Source: Trebouxia sp. TZW2008 (Eukaryota; Chlorophyta; Trebouxiophyceae; Trebouxiales; Trebouxiaceae). Taken from it: DNA of 64,000 nt. Position numbers and translations under genes: made by a program. The DNA lies in NCBI GenBank assembly GCA_002118135.1, contig BDIU01000264.1, forward strand, positions 1-64,000. Reading direction: 5' to 3'. Each line of letters starts with the position of its first letter. Within the stretch, counting starts at the first letter, position 1. Positions 1-12,300 of this stretch are shown here, piece after piece. The notes below the pieces were generated by a model. The model worked only from the letters and a program-made list of their open reading frames with translations. It made no database searches and was not told the DNA's origin.

Positions 1-402
1 GACATTACGTGAAGCCGTTTTTGGGTGTAATTTTACTGATATGTACTATATACACGTATTTATATCGTGCAAATGCCTTATACACAGTCAAGTATATGCA
101 AGTGTAGACGTGTATAAGCTCATTGGCATTTTAAGCCATGTAACGCATGCTCATATACGCTTATACCTGCATTCTACTTATACACGAGTATATACAGCGT
201 TATATACGCATTTTTGGGGGGGATTCTGTGTAGATAACAGCACTAATCTGCTGCCCCAAATAAGCAATCACCTGTACACGCAGAAAATTTCTGCAAGGGG
301 CACTGCAAGTTAGATTGCATGGCAATGGCGCATTCCGAAACCCGCGTAGCAGCGGATGCATGAGCAGTCATGACCGCGAACCGTTAGCCAAGGCCTGAGC
401 GC
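1..402. other. 5' flanking region, no gene seen
   Basis: An AT-rich stretch with many short tatac/tatacacg alternations in the first 220 bases, then mixed sequence up to the first exon of the API5-SPOC gene. The open frame at 41-313 is tyrosine/histidine-rich low-complexity translation and looks like chance. This may hold the promoter of the gene starting at 403. No clear TATA box can be separated from the TA-rich repeats. Confidence 0.4.
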
Positions 403-3400
403 ATGCGCGCTGCAGCAAGAGCCGATGGCCGTGATCTTGCTGGCCACATGAAGGCAAGAAGCTCGAAAGAGCGAAAGCTGGCATCATGCCAGGCATTGTA
501 TAGGGCGTATGAAAGTCTAAGCAACGATTCAGCCCACGGACAAGATCACTATCAACAGCTTCTACGAGCAGCTTCAGGTACTGGCACTAAGGGCATTAAC
601 CGCGCCCCTGCCTGCCTCCAGAGTGTAGCGTTGTCTCACTGAGCATATGTCCTGATGCGTACAGGCAGTCTGGGCCGGCTAGCTGCCCGCCTTATTCCCA
701 GATTTGCTCATTGTTTCCCAGCTGAACTTGAGAAGTCTGTTAATATCCTCACACAACTGATCAAAGCTCAGCCGGCAGAGGACCCAGGGACTTCAGCAAC
801 TCTTCAGGATGCTCTGTGTGGGGTGGCAGACACCACTATCAAGCTCTGCAGGCTGTCACCTGGACATGCTGCACTGCAAAAAACTATTGAGCTGCTGTTG
901 AGGTGTGGACGCCGTACTGGGAACCTTCCTTGACTGCAGGCTGTGGCTGGCAGCAGAAATCACCCTATTTCACTACCTGCTTGCAGGCATCTCCAACAGG
1001 GACATGATGCTGCGTCTGCTGAGAGCAGTCACAAGGTGTCAAACAGCGCTGCAGCAGGGCTGTGCAGTCTGTTCAAAGCCCATGCAAGGTCATGCTGCCT
1101 CAGCTTATCGCAGATTCTGGGCAAGCCAGATACTCAGCTGCTCAGCAAAGCCTGTACCTTCCTCCATCAGCACCTGTTGGCGCCAAGCTTTGACCAGATT
1201 CCAGATTCAGATCCAGACCTAGAAAGCTGTGATCCTGACAAGGCTTCATTGGCTCAGGAGGCCTTTGAGCAAACACAGCTCATACAGGATGTGATATTGC
1301 CTGCTCAGGGTCTGTCAGGTACACAATTGCTGTGTTTAGATTACTTACAACTGGTTTCCTCACGCAAGAATGCATGCCTCAATTGCAAAGGTGCAAACCA
1401 GATATCCTGCAGTGCAACAGCACTCATGCATACCCCAAGTGCTGCACTGCTGACATATTGCTTTGCATGCAAGGTTATGCTGCAAAGCTTGGGGTAAAGA
1501 CATCTGCTGTTGTGCTTAGCCATCGCAGACAGGGATCAGCACTCAGATACTCATGATAATGGATTACACATTTAGTACAGCTGCTTGGTGTGTGTGTCTT
1601 GTCTTGCCAGGCTAGCTTGTTTGCGCGTTGTGGTAAGGATGGTTGACCTTGAAGTATTGAAAAGCAGACAAGACGATGTCATCCCAGATCTTCCTAGGTC
1701 GACCTGGGGTTGAATTCCAGCTTGATGCTTACTGAAGCAGGCACTGGCAGAAACGCATCACACTTATGCCATGCAGGCAATGTGACGCATGCTGCTGAAT
1801 GGCAGAAGCTGCTGCAGCAGGTGGTGTTTCAGCTGGTCGCCCCCCTGGCTGACCCCAGCTTCTCAAATTCAGGCAAAGTCTCAGTCCCTGCTTCATCAGA
1901 GCATGCCGCCTCCATTGACGTGCACATACATGCCATGCAGGCAGTGTGGTGCACGCTGCTGAATGGCAGAAGCTGCTACAGCAGGTGGTGACTCAGCTAG
2001 TCCCCCCTTTGGCTGACCCCAGCTTGTCAAACTCAGCCAAAGCCTCACTACCAGCCTCACCAGAGCATGCCTCCTCCATTGATATGGTCATCAGTCCGCC
2101 TCCGGTGCTGCTGTCTTCACGCCTCTCACCTAGACGCAAACAGTCACCAGCAAGGTCAAAGGGCTCAAGGGGCTCATCTGCTGGGCGCTCCAGAGGGTCT
2201 AGCTCTCCTAGACTGCCTACATTCAGTGGCAGAGTGCAGAAACGCACTGCTAGCAGCTTGAGGCCCAGGTGATATCGATGCTGATCATTGCAAGTCAAGA
2301 TATGTGCCTGAAAACTGGTCAAAGCTGTACCAGCAAAAGACATCAAGTGAAATCGAGCTAGGTTGCAGACAGTGAACATTGTGTGCCTGTGTGATTACAT
2401 TCGTATTGAAGGCTGACGTGCCTATTGCTGGCATGTTAGTGAAGATTTTGCTTGTGCTCATATATGCAGTCATGGGTCATCCTGCATGTGCTTGGCAATC
2501 ATCATCAACCAGCTCTGCAACTGTAGCAATCTTTGTCTGCATCTGCTGCAACCAAAATGTCTATGGCAAAAAGCAACAGAGACGGCTAGAATATCAGCTG
2601 GACCATTGTTGCAGATCAGTGTCGTGCTGCGACAAGAAAGGCATCGTCTGCATGTTTTGGTAATTGCAGTCAGACTGGTTTGCTTTGACTTGTTCAGCTG
2701 CTGCTGCCCAGACGGTAATCGTCAGATGGGCGATGATCTGCCATGATACTCTACAACCGTACAGGGCTGAGGTTCAAAGGCGTAATGCACTACATCTAAT
2801 ACAAGGCCTGATGTGCAGGGACACAGAGTCACCCAGCAGTGGCCACTTACAACCCACCAGAAGGTCCCCGCCATTGTCACCCCGTGGGCTCCGCCGCCCC
2901 TCACCTCCACCCCGTTCCAACCCCCAGGCCCTGCGCTCAGGGACCTCTCTCCCTTGGAGGGCCTCCCCTGCCAACTCTGGGCCAGGTCAGTAGCTTGTGC
3001 ATGTACTTCTTTATGTCGCTCTTGATTTCTTCTTTCCTTCCTTTGTTTCCTACTTTGGCCAGTCCTGGTGAATCATTTGCACCTGGGCCAACCAATGTTC
3101 AAAACATTGATCTTGTGTTGGCAGAGACCCTGTTGGCTTTTAGGTGTAGCACAAGCTTCCTTTAAGGATCTTATGGGGCGCCATGAGACACATTGCTTTG
3201 ACAATGCCAAGGAATGCTTGGTCAAGCACGTGATAAGACTATGCTTTCTGAGTGCTTGCTGGCAGCAAGTGCAGATTTTTGATGCACCATACCTAATGCT
3301 TTTGGTGCATTGACCAATGAATTCCATTTTGGAGATGCCAACTGTCAAAGCTTTTGACCTTCTTATAGTTTACAGATCGTCACGCCATCAGTCATGCTCA

Positions 3401-6400
3401 CATACAGTTTGACTGTCAAGGACTTTGATGTCTCATGATTTGCAGATCCACAGACACATCAGTCATTCATGCTCTTGTATATGCCAACCATTCAGGCATG
3501 TGACCTGACTATGATCTGTAGATCAAGGCAGGGCTCCGCTCCCTCAACCTGGAGTTGGTATCACAGCAGTCACACGCTGCATTTGGTTTGGCAACTTGCC
3601 TCCAAACATTCCAGAGGCAGACCTGTTCACAGAAGCCAACCGGGTTGGAGAGGTTCAATTTGTTGTGCTCCTGGACTGCTCCAGCAGAGATGAGGCTCTG
3701 GTTACCTTTGCTTCATTTGGGTGAGGCAAGCTTTGCTTTAGTCTTGCCTGGGTTAGGCTCTGGATTTGTCCTGTCTGGCCACGTCAGTTGCTGCTTATGG
3801 TTGCGCTTGGAACCCTGAGCTCTTTGTAAGCAGCATGACACAGTCGCTCCAAATTTTGCAACTTGGCCCAAACTTGTGCACTTGTTCAGATCTTTCAGCT
3901 ACTCAAATTCTGCATGATCTAAGATGGTGTGCATGAACATAGAAGCTCCATTTTGTTACGCTTACAGCAACACAGCTTGGCAGCATAGTACTTTGTCCAC
4001 ATGCACCTGTGTTAGAATGTGTAAGTTGACCATTGTAGTGTTTGTCGGCTGACGCTTGACTGCATGCACACAGGGGCGCCCTGATGTGCTGGGAGCGCAT
4101 GAATGGTCAACCTGTCTTTGGCGGCCGCCTAATTTCGCTGTGCTTCTGTGCCTCTGAGCCACAGGACCCAAGAGCTAGCTGGGGGTATGGTCCTCACTGC
4201 ATCTCTGTACTTCTTTCAGTCTGCACTGCTTGTGCCAACCTGTGTGTTCGTGAGAGCAAGAAACTGCTTCTGAAAATGCTTCACATGCATAAGCAACAGC
4301 TGTCAAGCAGAGGATGTTGAATGCCACCACATGCATCAGATGTCTTGGCGCACGTATATGTGCATAGTCAGATGCAGGCCATGGCAGCTCAGCAGCCAGT
4401 CAATTGCTGAAAACTCTAAACATGAGAAACATCCTGACACCTCTTCCCAGCAACACATTGTGCAGCTAACTCTGGAGCCATGCATTGGTTTTGCAGGCAT
4501 GAACCACCACTTCCTGCCCACGTGTATGTGCCAGATGTGACCACAGTTGGAGGCGAGGCAGCCGTCTTCAGGCATCTGGATGTTGGGCACGCCCCTAGGC
4601 CTGAGCACAGCGACATCATTCGCAGCGCAGGCGGTGCAGGCCTGCTGATGCGCTTCAGCCGCCCTGCTATGGTGCCAGATGTGCTGCACGCATTGGAACT
4701 TTCAGCTCAAGCTGGCCCTTCTGGTAAGCCAAAATTAGATATGCTGGATCTCTGTGCATTCTGCTGCGAGTTTTGTGGTGACTCTGCTGACAGGCCAAGA
4801 TCAGATGTCTAGACATCGCATGTCTGCGCATGCTTTTTTGGCCTGATTGCCTTTTAGGTCATGTCTTGGCCTCTCACCCATCTTCTGGGCAACCATGCAT
4901 TCCATCTGCATGCGTGTTCAGACTCTACCCACTCTGTGCTTTGCCTTTTATGCATACAGCCTCAAGCACCTGCTCTGCCAGGCAGACCAGGACCTAGGTA
5001 CATGAGCCCACCGTGCGGTGCAAGCCCTGTACATCCTCTGAGCAGAAGTCCCAGCAGAAGTGGCAGAAGTCCAATCAGGAGTGGCTTTGACAATGGACCT
5101 CCAGGCAGAAGTCCTGGCAGAAGTGGCAGAAGCCCCGGCCAGGGTGGGTTTGACGAGGGCCCCTCAGAGGCTGGGCCCCAACACCCTGGCAGAGGTCCTT
5201 ACTCCCGCCTAGGCCCTGCACCCTCCCGCCATGAAAAGACTATCTGGATTGGCCAGGTAAACCCTTGGTGATCATCTAGCTGCAAGGTCACAAGTCTTGC
5301 CTGAGTACTTTAAACGGTTGTATGTCTGACTCAGTACTCCCTAGCAGGCTGAGATCCCAATGCACACAGCAACACAACATGTGGGACTTTTGAGCAGCTT
5401 GCATGGTAATTGAGTGTGCTGTGCATTGTTACTGGCGTGCTCCCAGTACTGACTGCCTATTTTATCATGAGCAGTCAGCACATACCAGGCTGTCTTGTCA
5501 AGTCTGCCTTCATGCTGACCTTCTGTCGCGCATTGACCTGGAAACAAGAGGATACAGCTTGACGGCATGCTCCATATTGCTGACAGGGCTATGTGTCATG
5601 TCCAATGTGCTGTTGCTGCCACTGCTTGTGTATGTTCCACATTATTTGCATTTTGCGCTCTGTTGTTGCATCCACAGCACACCTTGAGCAATTGCACAAA
5701 TCATGTGTTTCTTGGTGCAGGAATGCCCAGCTGTCCAATGCTGTACATGCTCTGGTGTTGGATTGACTGCTGTGAGCAGCATCAGAAATTGCAACTTCTG
5801 CAAGCAATGCTGACAATACATGGTTGTCTGCAGCTGAATGGCAGAGTGAGCGACCAAGAGCTTGTGGGCGCATTCAGGCAATTCGGCAATGTCATTGACT
5901 ACACTGTCATCAGAGCCACAAGCTGCGCATACATTGACTATGATGAGTCACATGCTGCTACATTAGCGCGGCGTGCCATGAATGGAGCTTTGCTAGGCGG
6001 CTCTGCTTTGAGAGTTGAATTCAAGGTGAGTTGAGCAAAACAAGCACAGCAGAGCACCAGCATACGCAATGCCCAAAAAACAGTGCACAAAGCTGTAAAG
6101 CAATGCATGGTAAGTACTGTGTCACAGCAGCACTGCAGCTCAAACTAATGCACACTATGCACATCATGTCTTGTGCAGAAGCAGTACAGCTTGAAAGCGG
6201 TTTGCATCAAGTTCCTTGCAATGCATGCCATGTGCTGTGCAAAACCAGCACAGCAATCCTGACATCAACTAGTGTGACTTGGCACCAACGGGCGTCAGCA
6301 TTAGCACTTGACCAAGTGAGACCAATCCACATCAAGCTCTTGCAAACCCATTGCATGTGCTGTGCTGGGGTTGCAGCCCATTGTTCATCAGACTATGCCT

Positions 6401-8561
6401 ATCACCAGGGCATTACTAACAGCAAAGCTGTACAACAGCCCACATCAATCTTAAAGCAATGCATGCCATGTTTGATGCAGAACCAACATAGCAACTCTGG
6501 TCCCAGCCGGCGTGACTTGTCCCCTAGGGGCAGAGGCCGTTCCGGGCGCATGCTGTCTCCAAGGGGCAGAAGCCGAGGGGGCAGGCCGCCTTGGGAGCAG
6601 CGTCCCAGCCCTTCCCGCTATGGGTATGCCATCTGCTTTGCAGTATGCAGTTGCTGTGTAAACAGGATTCCTCCGTGTCACCGTCCTAGCCCTTCCTGCT
6701 GTGGGTATGCATACTGCATGGCAGGCTGCTTTAGCCCTTCTTGCTATGTCAACTGCCCTGCAATATGCAGCTGCTGTCTATTTCGCTGTTCTAGCCATCC
6801 CCTTTGTGGGTGTGCAAGCTGCTGTGCAATTTGCAGTTACTGTGTGTAGCAGCTACATCATTTGTGTGTGTCACTATCTCAGCTCTTCCCGCTGTGTCTA
6901 TGTCACCTGCTGTGCAATAGGCAGCTGCTGCATGTGGCAGCCGGAACAAAGGTCATTGTAACTATCCTAGCCCTTCCTGCTGTAAGTATGTTCAACTCAA
7001 CTGAGTCCTGCATTGCTTGTGACTATTTCATCCAGCTGAATGCTGCATTGCTTGTGACTATTTGATCCAGCTGAATGCTGCATTGCTTGTGACTGTTTGA
7101 CTCAGCTGAATACTGCATTGCTTGTGATTGCAGGCATGGCAGCTCACCACCTCCTACCAGACACTCTCCAAGGAGTAGCAGGGACCGCAACCCTCACTCT
7201 GCCTCTACAGACCAATATTTTGCCAACCTCTCCCTAGGCCCCGCAAGCCAAGCCCCCTCCCCCATCCCATTGCCCCCTTCCCACCACTCACCCGGGCGCC
7301 CCACCTCACACCCCCAGTCAGCACTGGCTGGTGCTGTGGCTCAGTCAATGACTGACATTGGCAGTGCAAGAGATGAAGCAGCTAGCAGGATGCATGGGAG
7401 AGATGCCAGTACTGAAGGAGCAAATGCAAAGAGTGAAGGGCCCAGTAGGGTGCGTGCTAGAGATGCTATTACTCAAGGAGCAGAGCTAGTTGGGCAGTCT
7501 GGGAAGAGAGCTAGAACCAACAAATGGGATCAACAGGAGCTAGACTCAGCTGAGGTTAAGCCTCAGCAAGCTGCTCAGGTAATGAGCAAAGCGCTTCACG
7601 ATGTACACGCTGCACAAATGGGTCAACATCGGCAACTGGACAAATGTTCAGTTCTTGCTTTGTGACGTTTGCATTGCTGCTTGCACATAACACTGTAGAA
7701 GCAGTGCAACATGCAACCCTACACAAGTGCTGCATGCCTTTGCGCTGCTCAAGCATGTTACCATGCCATCAAAGGGCAGATATGGGCAAATTGGCAACTC
7801 AAGCATTCTTGCAGGCAAACATGGAGGACAAGCAAGCGCCTCAGGTTCAGCATATGCACCCACACATCTCGTCACCCCCGCCGCCGCTGCCGCTTTCGCC
7901 TCCGCCTGCACTTCCATCTGCCGCACTTCCATCTGCCGCACCTTCAGCCAGCGCTGTCAACCCTTCTGGAGTCCACCTGCCACCCCACCTGACCCCCCCC
8001 TTACCCCAAAGTCAGGCTCAACATCCTCCTCAGCATCAGGCTGGTGTGGCAGCTCTGCCATCGCATCACCCTGGACAGCTGCTTAATCAGCGGCAACCAC
8101 CAGCATCTGCACATGCATTATCAGCAAATTCCGGTGTTCCATCACCTGATCGTACACATTCTGGTTCGTCTTTTGCTTGGGAAGGGCAGCTGGCCAAGTC
8201 TGGGATGATCAAGTGCAGAGCTAGATGCTTGACCTTAAGCAGGCAGCCGCCCTTGCAATGGCCAGCTGTGATGGATGTGCGAAACAGATGCAAGATCGGG
8301 CAAGCATTGGACCAGGCCAAACAGCAAGCCTCAGTACCCATCAGATGCATTGTATCAACAGATGACGTCAGCAACCAGCAAGAGTTCCATGAGTTCTGTG
8401 AATACCTTCTTGAAAAGCAGCGAGGCGGGGTTGTGACATTGCCTTCTGCAACCAGAAAACCATCAGAGGTGTTTTTGGTGCCTGGCAGTCCACATGTTCT
8501 GCAGCAGCTGCAAGTGCCAGACCCTGGCAAGGAATGTCTCCTTGCCATCCAGAAAGTATGA
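403..8561 (+). CDS. API5-like HEAT domain / RRM / SPOC fusion protein (FPA-like)
   Basis: Nuclear RNA-binding protein, about 1,165 aa. Exons: 403-577, 665-902, 1068-1318, 1941-2268, 2819-2985, 3522-3720, 4074-4184, 4497-4723, 4982-5256, 5834-6025, 6481-6623, 7134-7578, 7815-8561; all phases agree. Residues about 25-330 resemble the apoptosis inhibitor 5 helical repeat, with LYRAYESLSN, RLAARLIPRF and LLSLFKAHA matching API5 landmarks. RRM1 is near 414-490 (IWFGNLPPNIPEADLF), a degenerate second RRM follows (HVYVPDVTT), and a canonical third lies near 651-721 (TIWIGQ, then CAYIDYDE). Ser/Arg/Pro/Gly-rich linkers separate them. A SPOC domain is near 1036-1160 (FAWEGQLAKSGM). RRM plus SPOC is the layout of FPA/Spen proteins, which act in 3'-end choice and transcription control. 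The API5 part is unexpected, and two adjacent genes remain possible. The start could also be the Met at 448. Confidence 0.75.
1768..2086 (+). repeat. Tandemly duplicated exon (two copies, 164-bp step)
   Basis: Two copies of a 154-bp segment, 1768-1921 and 1932-2085, each with the acceptor gccatgcag followed by a reading frame containing AAEWQKLLQQVV and PLADPS. Both copies start in phase 1, the phase left by the exon ending at 1318. The first copy has a donor-like site at 1920 in phase 0, so it cannot splice in frame to the second copy, and reading through between them meets a stop. They therefore look mutually exclusive, or the first is decaying. Only the second copy leads in frame to the downstream exons. 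Confidence 0.75.
6219..6290 (+). repeat. Decayed copy of the exon start at 6481
   Basis: This intron segment resembles the 3' end of the same intron plus the start of the exon at 6481: an aaccagcacagcaa-like stretch, then gtgacttgg. The aaccag motif at 6243 sits 238 bp upstream of the real exon start. No open frame continues, so it is read as an intronic echo of the exon edge. Confidence 0.5.
6601..7133 (+). repeat. Intronic echoes of an exon end, then a 35-bp minisatellite
   Basis: The exon end tagcccttcccgctatgg|gtatgc at about 6601-6630 recurs in diverged form at about 6682, 6730, 6790, 6885 and 6965, a step of roughly 50-95 bp. From about 7001 to 7133 a second array has four copies of a 35-bp unit (ctgcattgcttgtgactat core) that runs into the next splice acceptor. 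Both lie in one intron and neither is coding in the accepted gene model. Confidence 0.65.
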
Positions 8562-8993
8562 CTGACAATTCTCATGGCATCTGAACTAGATATGACTATT
8601 GTCAGCATGATAAGTGAATGAATCCAAGAGAATTGTATAGAATGCTAACATCACAGCCTGAACTTTCATTTTTACATGAATTGCCCCTTGGGAGGTTTCA
8701 CAAGCTGAGCAAAGCTAGAAGTGAAAGAACGTTCAGTCATGTCTGGCCAGATCATGCATGCAATCAAGCCAAACACAGATGTGTATCACACGGTGCCTGG
8801 TACTACCGTCAGATGATTGAATTTGCTGTGTTTCTGTCTTTGCCTGTTGCATTACGCTCAACTACACTCAGGCTGTGCGTTCCAGCATGCGCCTCCAGTG
8901 TAGTGCATTTGCGACTGCATGGGACATGGGAGCACCTGTGACACAATTTGAGATGCGTCACGTATCTAGTTGCCCTACATGCGCACAGCTTAG

Positions 8994-8998
8994 TGTAA
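8994..8998 (+). terminator. Likely polyadenylation motif TGTAA
   Basis: A TGTAA pentamer 433 nt after the SPOC gene stop codon. TGTAA is the usual chlorophyte poly(A) signal. The position would give a 3' UTR of about 0.45 kb and leave about 0.37 kb before the next start codon. Confidence 0.45.
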
Positions 8999-9171
8999 GG
9001 CTTTTGCCTTGAACAGCATGCAATTTCTGCTCGAAGGCCACTCCAACATCTGTGCTGACAAAGGGACATGTAGCCGAGCCGTAGCTCTCATGCAGCTGCC
9101 AGCGGCAGGTCAGGATAAGAATCGGCTAAAGTACTAAAATGTGACACCGCATTTTGCAAAGCACGAACACA

Positions 9172-9189
9172 CGTGCTCGTAGCACGTGG
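9172..9189. promoter_or_regulatory. Paired G-box/ABRE-like CACGTG cores upstream of the C2/IPGT gene
   Basis: Two acacgtg / gcacgtgg cores lie about 185-200 bp upstream of the start codon at 9372. ACGTG cores are the classical binding site of plant ABA-response bZIP factors, and close pairing is typical of functional elements. The short motif can occur by chance. It is notable because the downstream product looks like a desiccation-type disordered protein. Confidence 0.35.
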
Positions 9190-9371
9190 AATCCAGCGCA
9201 CATCTTCACAACTCATCAAGTATCTACGCTCCTGACGCTGCCGAACTCAGATCAGCGTTTATTTGATTCGAAGCACTGCGCGACATACAGATTTGCGTTG
9301 ACGACTTGTTTGATTTCGACGTAGCAGACTCTGCACGAAGCTTTGCAGCTTGAAGAGTCAGTGAGCACAAC

Positions 9372-12300
9372 ATGACAAGTCTGAATACCTCGCACAGCGG
9401 TTCCGGTCGCACCGGCACCACTCACAGCACCCAAGGGTCTTTCACTTTCACGAACATCTCCGCAAGTGGCTTGACCAACAACAAGGTATGCCCCGACAAT
9501 CTGTGTCGGGAACGGCTGATCCGTGACGACACATGTTCGCATGCTAGGGTTGCATATCAAAATATTCGCGCAGTAAATGCCACGACAGCGTTGTAGCTAG
9601 GTTGCGAGCTTTGCAACAGCTGGGTAGCCAATACTGCGACCGCAGCGCAGCATAGTGCAGGTGTGCTCGTTTGAGGTCTGACTTGTGTGGTTTCGCGTTC
9701 AGGAAAAGCTCTATGCTTACATCTCGGTTGGGGGTCGCCATCAAAACACTGGCTTGAATACCACAGACGCCCGTTCACCACAGTGGGACGATGTTCTGAC
9801 CTTCGAACACCCCAGCCTAGACTACACTGAGATCACAGTGGCAGTGTACGCCAAACACACACTGCTGCCGGACACTCTCGTCGGTCAAGCCGGTATGGCG
9901 GTTGGGCTCGAGTTTCGTCCTTGATGCTCACCATCTCAATGGTATTGACGTTTGCCATGCCTTGCAGAGTATCCACTGAACCAAATCTCCAGTGGGGAGT
10001 CAGTGAACATCCCCATTGTGGACAAGAGTGGTGACAGAGCTGGAGAACTCTCCTTTAATGTTGACACTGGGGGCTATGGAAGTAAGTCATGTCTGCTGGA
10101 CCAGAAATGCAGTGATGGGTCTGCTAATTGTCTCCGTGCCTCTCATGCATCAGCAGCTGTATGCAACTGCCACAGCACTCAGCCTCATTGCTTCATGTGC
10201 TTTTGCAGACTCCAGAACTAGCAGTGGTACAGGCACCGGCGCCGGCGCCTCTGGCCTTTCAGGTACACCCACAAGGTTGCATCTATTTGTGCTGCATTGC
10301 TTCCATACATTATTGAGCAAGCTGCCGAGCCAATTTTTGTTGCAGTCATTTACACCTGTTTTTGGATTATGCAGGCAACAATGGCACAGGAACTGGCACT
10401 GGCTCAGGTGTTGGCACTGGGGCCACAGGTCAGTTGGGGCCTGACACCTTCCTTTATGCATTTGACTGTTCAGCACTTGCAATTGCACCCATGGACGCTC
10501 ATTGCTTGTCATCAGTGGTCATGCAGCAGAAGATGTTACATCAGTGGCAATTCTGCATGGTGCCCTTTGCTTTTGTCAGGCAAAGAGGCATCATGCATAC
10601 ATGCGCCTTTGTGCATCTGCTTGCTGTGTTCTCATAACAGTCTGTATTGTCACAATGTGTACAGCATTCATTGCCTCGACTGCCAGCTGGAACAAGTCAA
10701 CTTTTCCATGACAGACAGGTGTCATGACACCTGTCTGTCTCAATCGGCAGCTCAAATCAGTGCACTTTTGCTTGGCACCTGTTTGTATGACATCAGTACA
10801 GACCTTTCCTATTGCTTCTGCAGGTGCTGCTCTGGGTGCTGGTGCAGTTGGTGCAGGCACAGCCGGCACCCGCTCTGGCACTGGCACCGGCTATGGCAGT
10901 AACACAACTGGCACCGGTTCAGGCTATGGTAACAGCACCACCACAGGCACTGGCAGCGGCTACAGCAGCAACACCAGCGGCACTGGCGCTGGCTACGGCA
11001 ACAACACTGGCACAGAGAGCTCTACTGCTGCCAAGGCTAAGAGCTACATCCCAGGCACTGTTGAAAACCAGGCATCCAAGGGCACTGGCAGTGGCTACAG
11101 CAGCAACACCAGCGGCAGTGGCACAGGCTATGCCAGCAACGCCACTGGCTTTGGCAGCGGCTCCAACACTGGCTATGGCAGCAGCAACACTGGCACCAAT
11201 GCTGCTCCTGGCATGGGCAACTTGCACACTGGCACCACTGACAGCTTTGGCCACGAGCAGGCCCCTCAGCAGGGTAACACAGTGTACAACGCCGATGGTG
11301 TGGCAGTCAATGCCACACATGGTAGCACTCGTTCTGGCCCACTTTCAGGTTCCAGCACTGGCACTGGCACCACCTCTGGCACTGGCAGTGGCGTGAAGAG
11401 TCACATTCCTGGAACTGAGCAATACAGGGAGACACATGGTCAGGGCACTGGCAGTGGCTACAGCTCAGGCACTGGCACAGGCACTGGTGTGACCTCTGGT
11501 GCTGGCACAGGCAGCAACACAGGCTATGGCAGTGGTAGCAACACTGGCTTCGGTAGTGGAAACAACACCAGCTATGGCAGCGGCAGCAACACTGGCAGTG
11601 GCAACAACACCAGCTATGGCAGTGGCAGCAACACCGGCTATGGCAGTGGCAACAACACTACTACTGGTTCAGGCTCAGGCACTGGCACTGGCGGTGGTGT
11701 CAGCAGCTACATCCCAGGGACCCAGTCCTACAAGGAGACCCATGGCCAAGGCACTGGCAGTGGCACCGGCACTGGCAGCAACACTGGCTATGGCAGCTCT
11801 TCTGGCTCAGGCTCACACTTGGGCAGAGACGCTGCTGCAGGTGAGCTTCCTGTTCTGTGGCCCCTGCATTGGCAAGGTGTGTTGACTGATTCAGCCTGTG
11901 CATTTGCCAATGCCAAGCAGCACTACTAGCATTTGTGCAAGTTACCTCCACGCATCTCTTTGCCTTTGTATCTGTCTAATGCCAATTTACTAGCAGCAGT
12001 GCAAGTTGCCTTCAAGCATCTCTTTGGTAACGTGAGCACCACCTGCTGTTGGCTTGTGGTCTGTTGTATACATCTTGTGTACTACATGCCAACTCCTGAG
12101 TTGCCAGTATCATTGATTGTGTCCTGCCTCTATGCATGCTTTGGCTGTTGCCTGACGAGTATGATGTCTTGCATTGCAGGAGCTGGTGTGGGTGGTTTGG
12201 CCGAGCATGAGCGCAACAGGCACTCAGGCACCGGCACCAACACCGGTTCAGGCTACAACAACACAGGCTCTGGCACAGGCAGCTATGGCTCAGGCAACAC

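Larger units (their letters stand above)
8562..9371. other. Intergenic region: 3' UTR of the SPOC gene and promoter of the C2/IPGT gene
   Basis: No coding frame stands out. The left part is the presumed 3' UTR up to TGTAA at 8994. The right part would hold the promoter of the C2/IPGT gene and includes an acacgtgctcgtagcacgtgg stretch at about 9170-9190, with two CACGTG-type cores about 15 bp apart. In plants such G-box/ABRE cores bind bZIP factors in stress responses; a role here is inference only. Confidence 0.4.

Noticed and set aside
41..313. 90-codon open frame at the left edge
   Set aside because: Tyr/His-rich translation of a tatac-repeat stretch; no family features and no splice partners.
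10812..11396. Ala/Leu/Thr-rich long frames over the IPGT exons, both strands
   Set aside because: Shadow frames of the Gly/Ser/Thr repeat; the IPGT frame alone continues through all splice junctions and joins the C2 domain.
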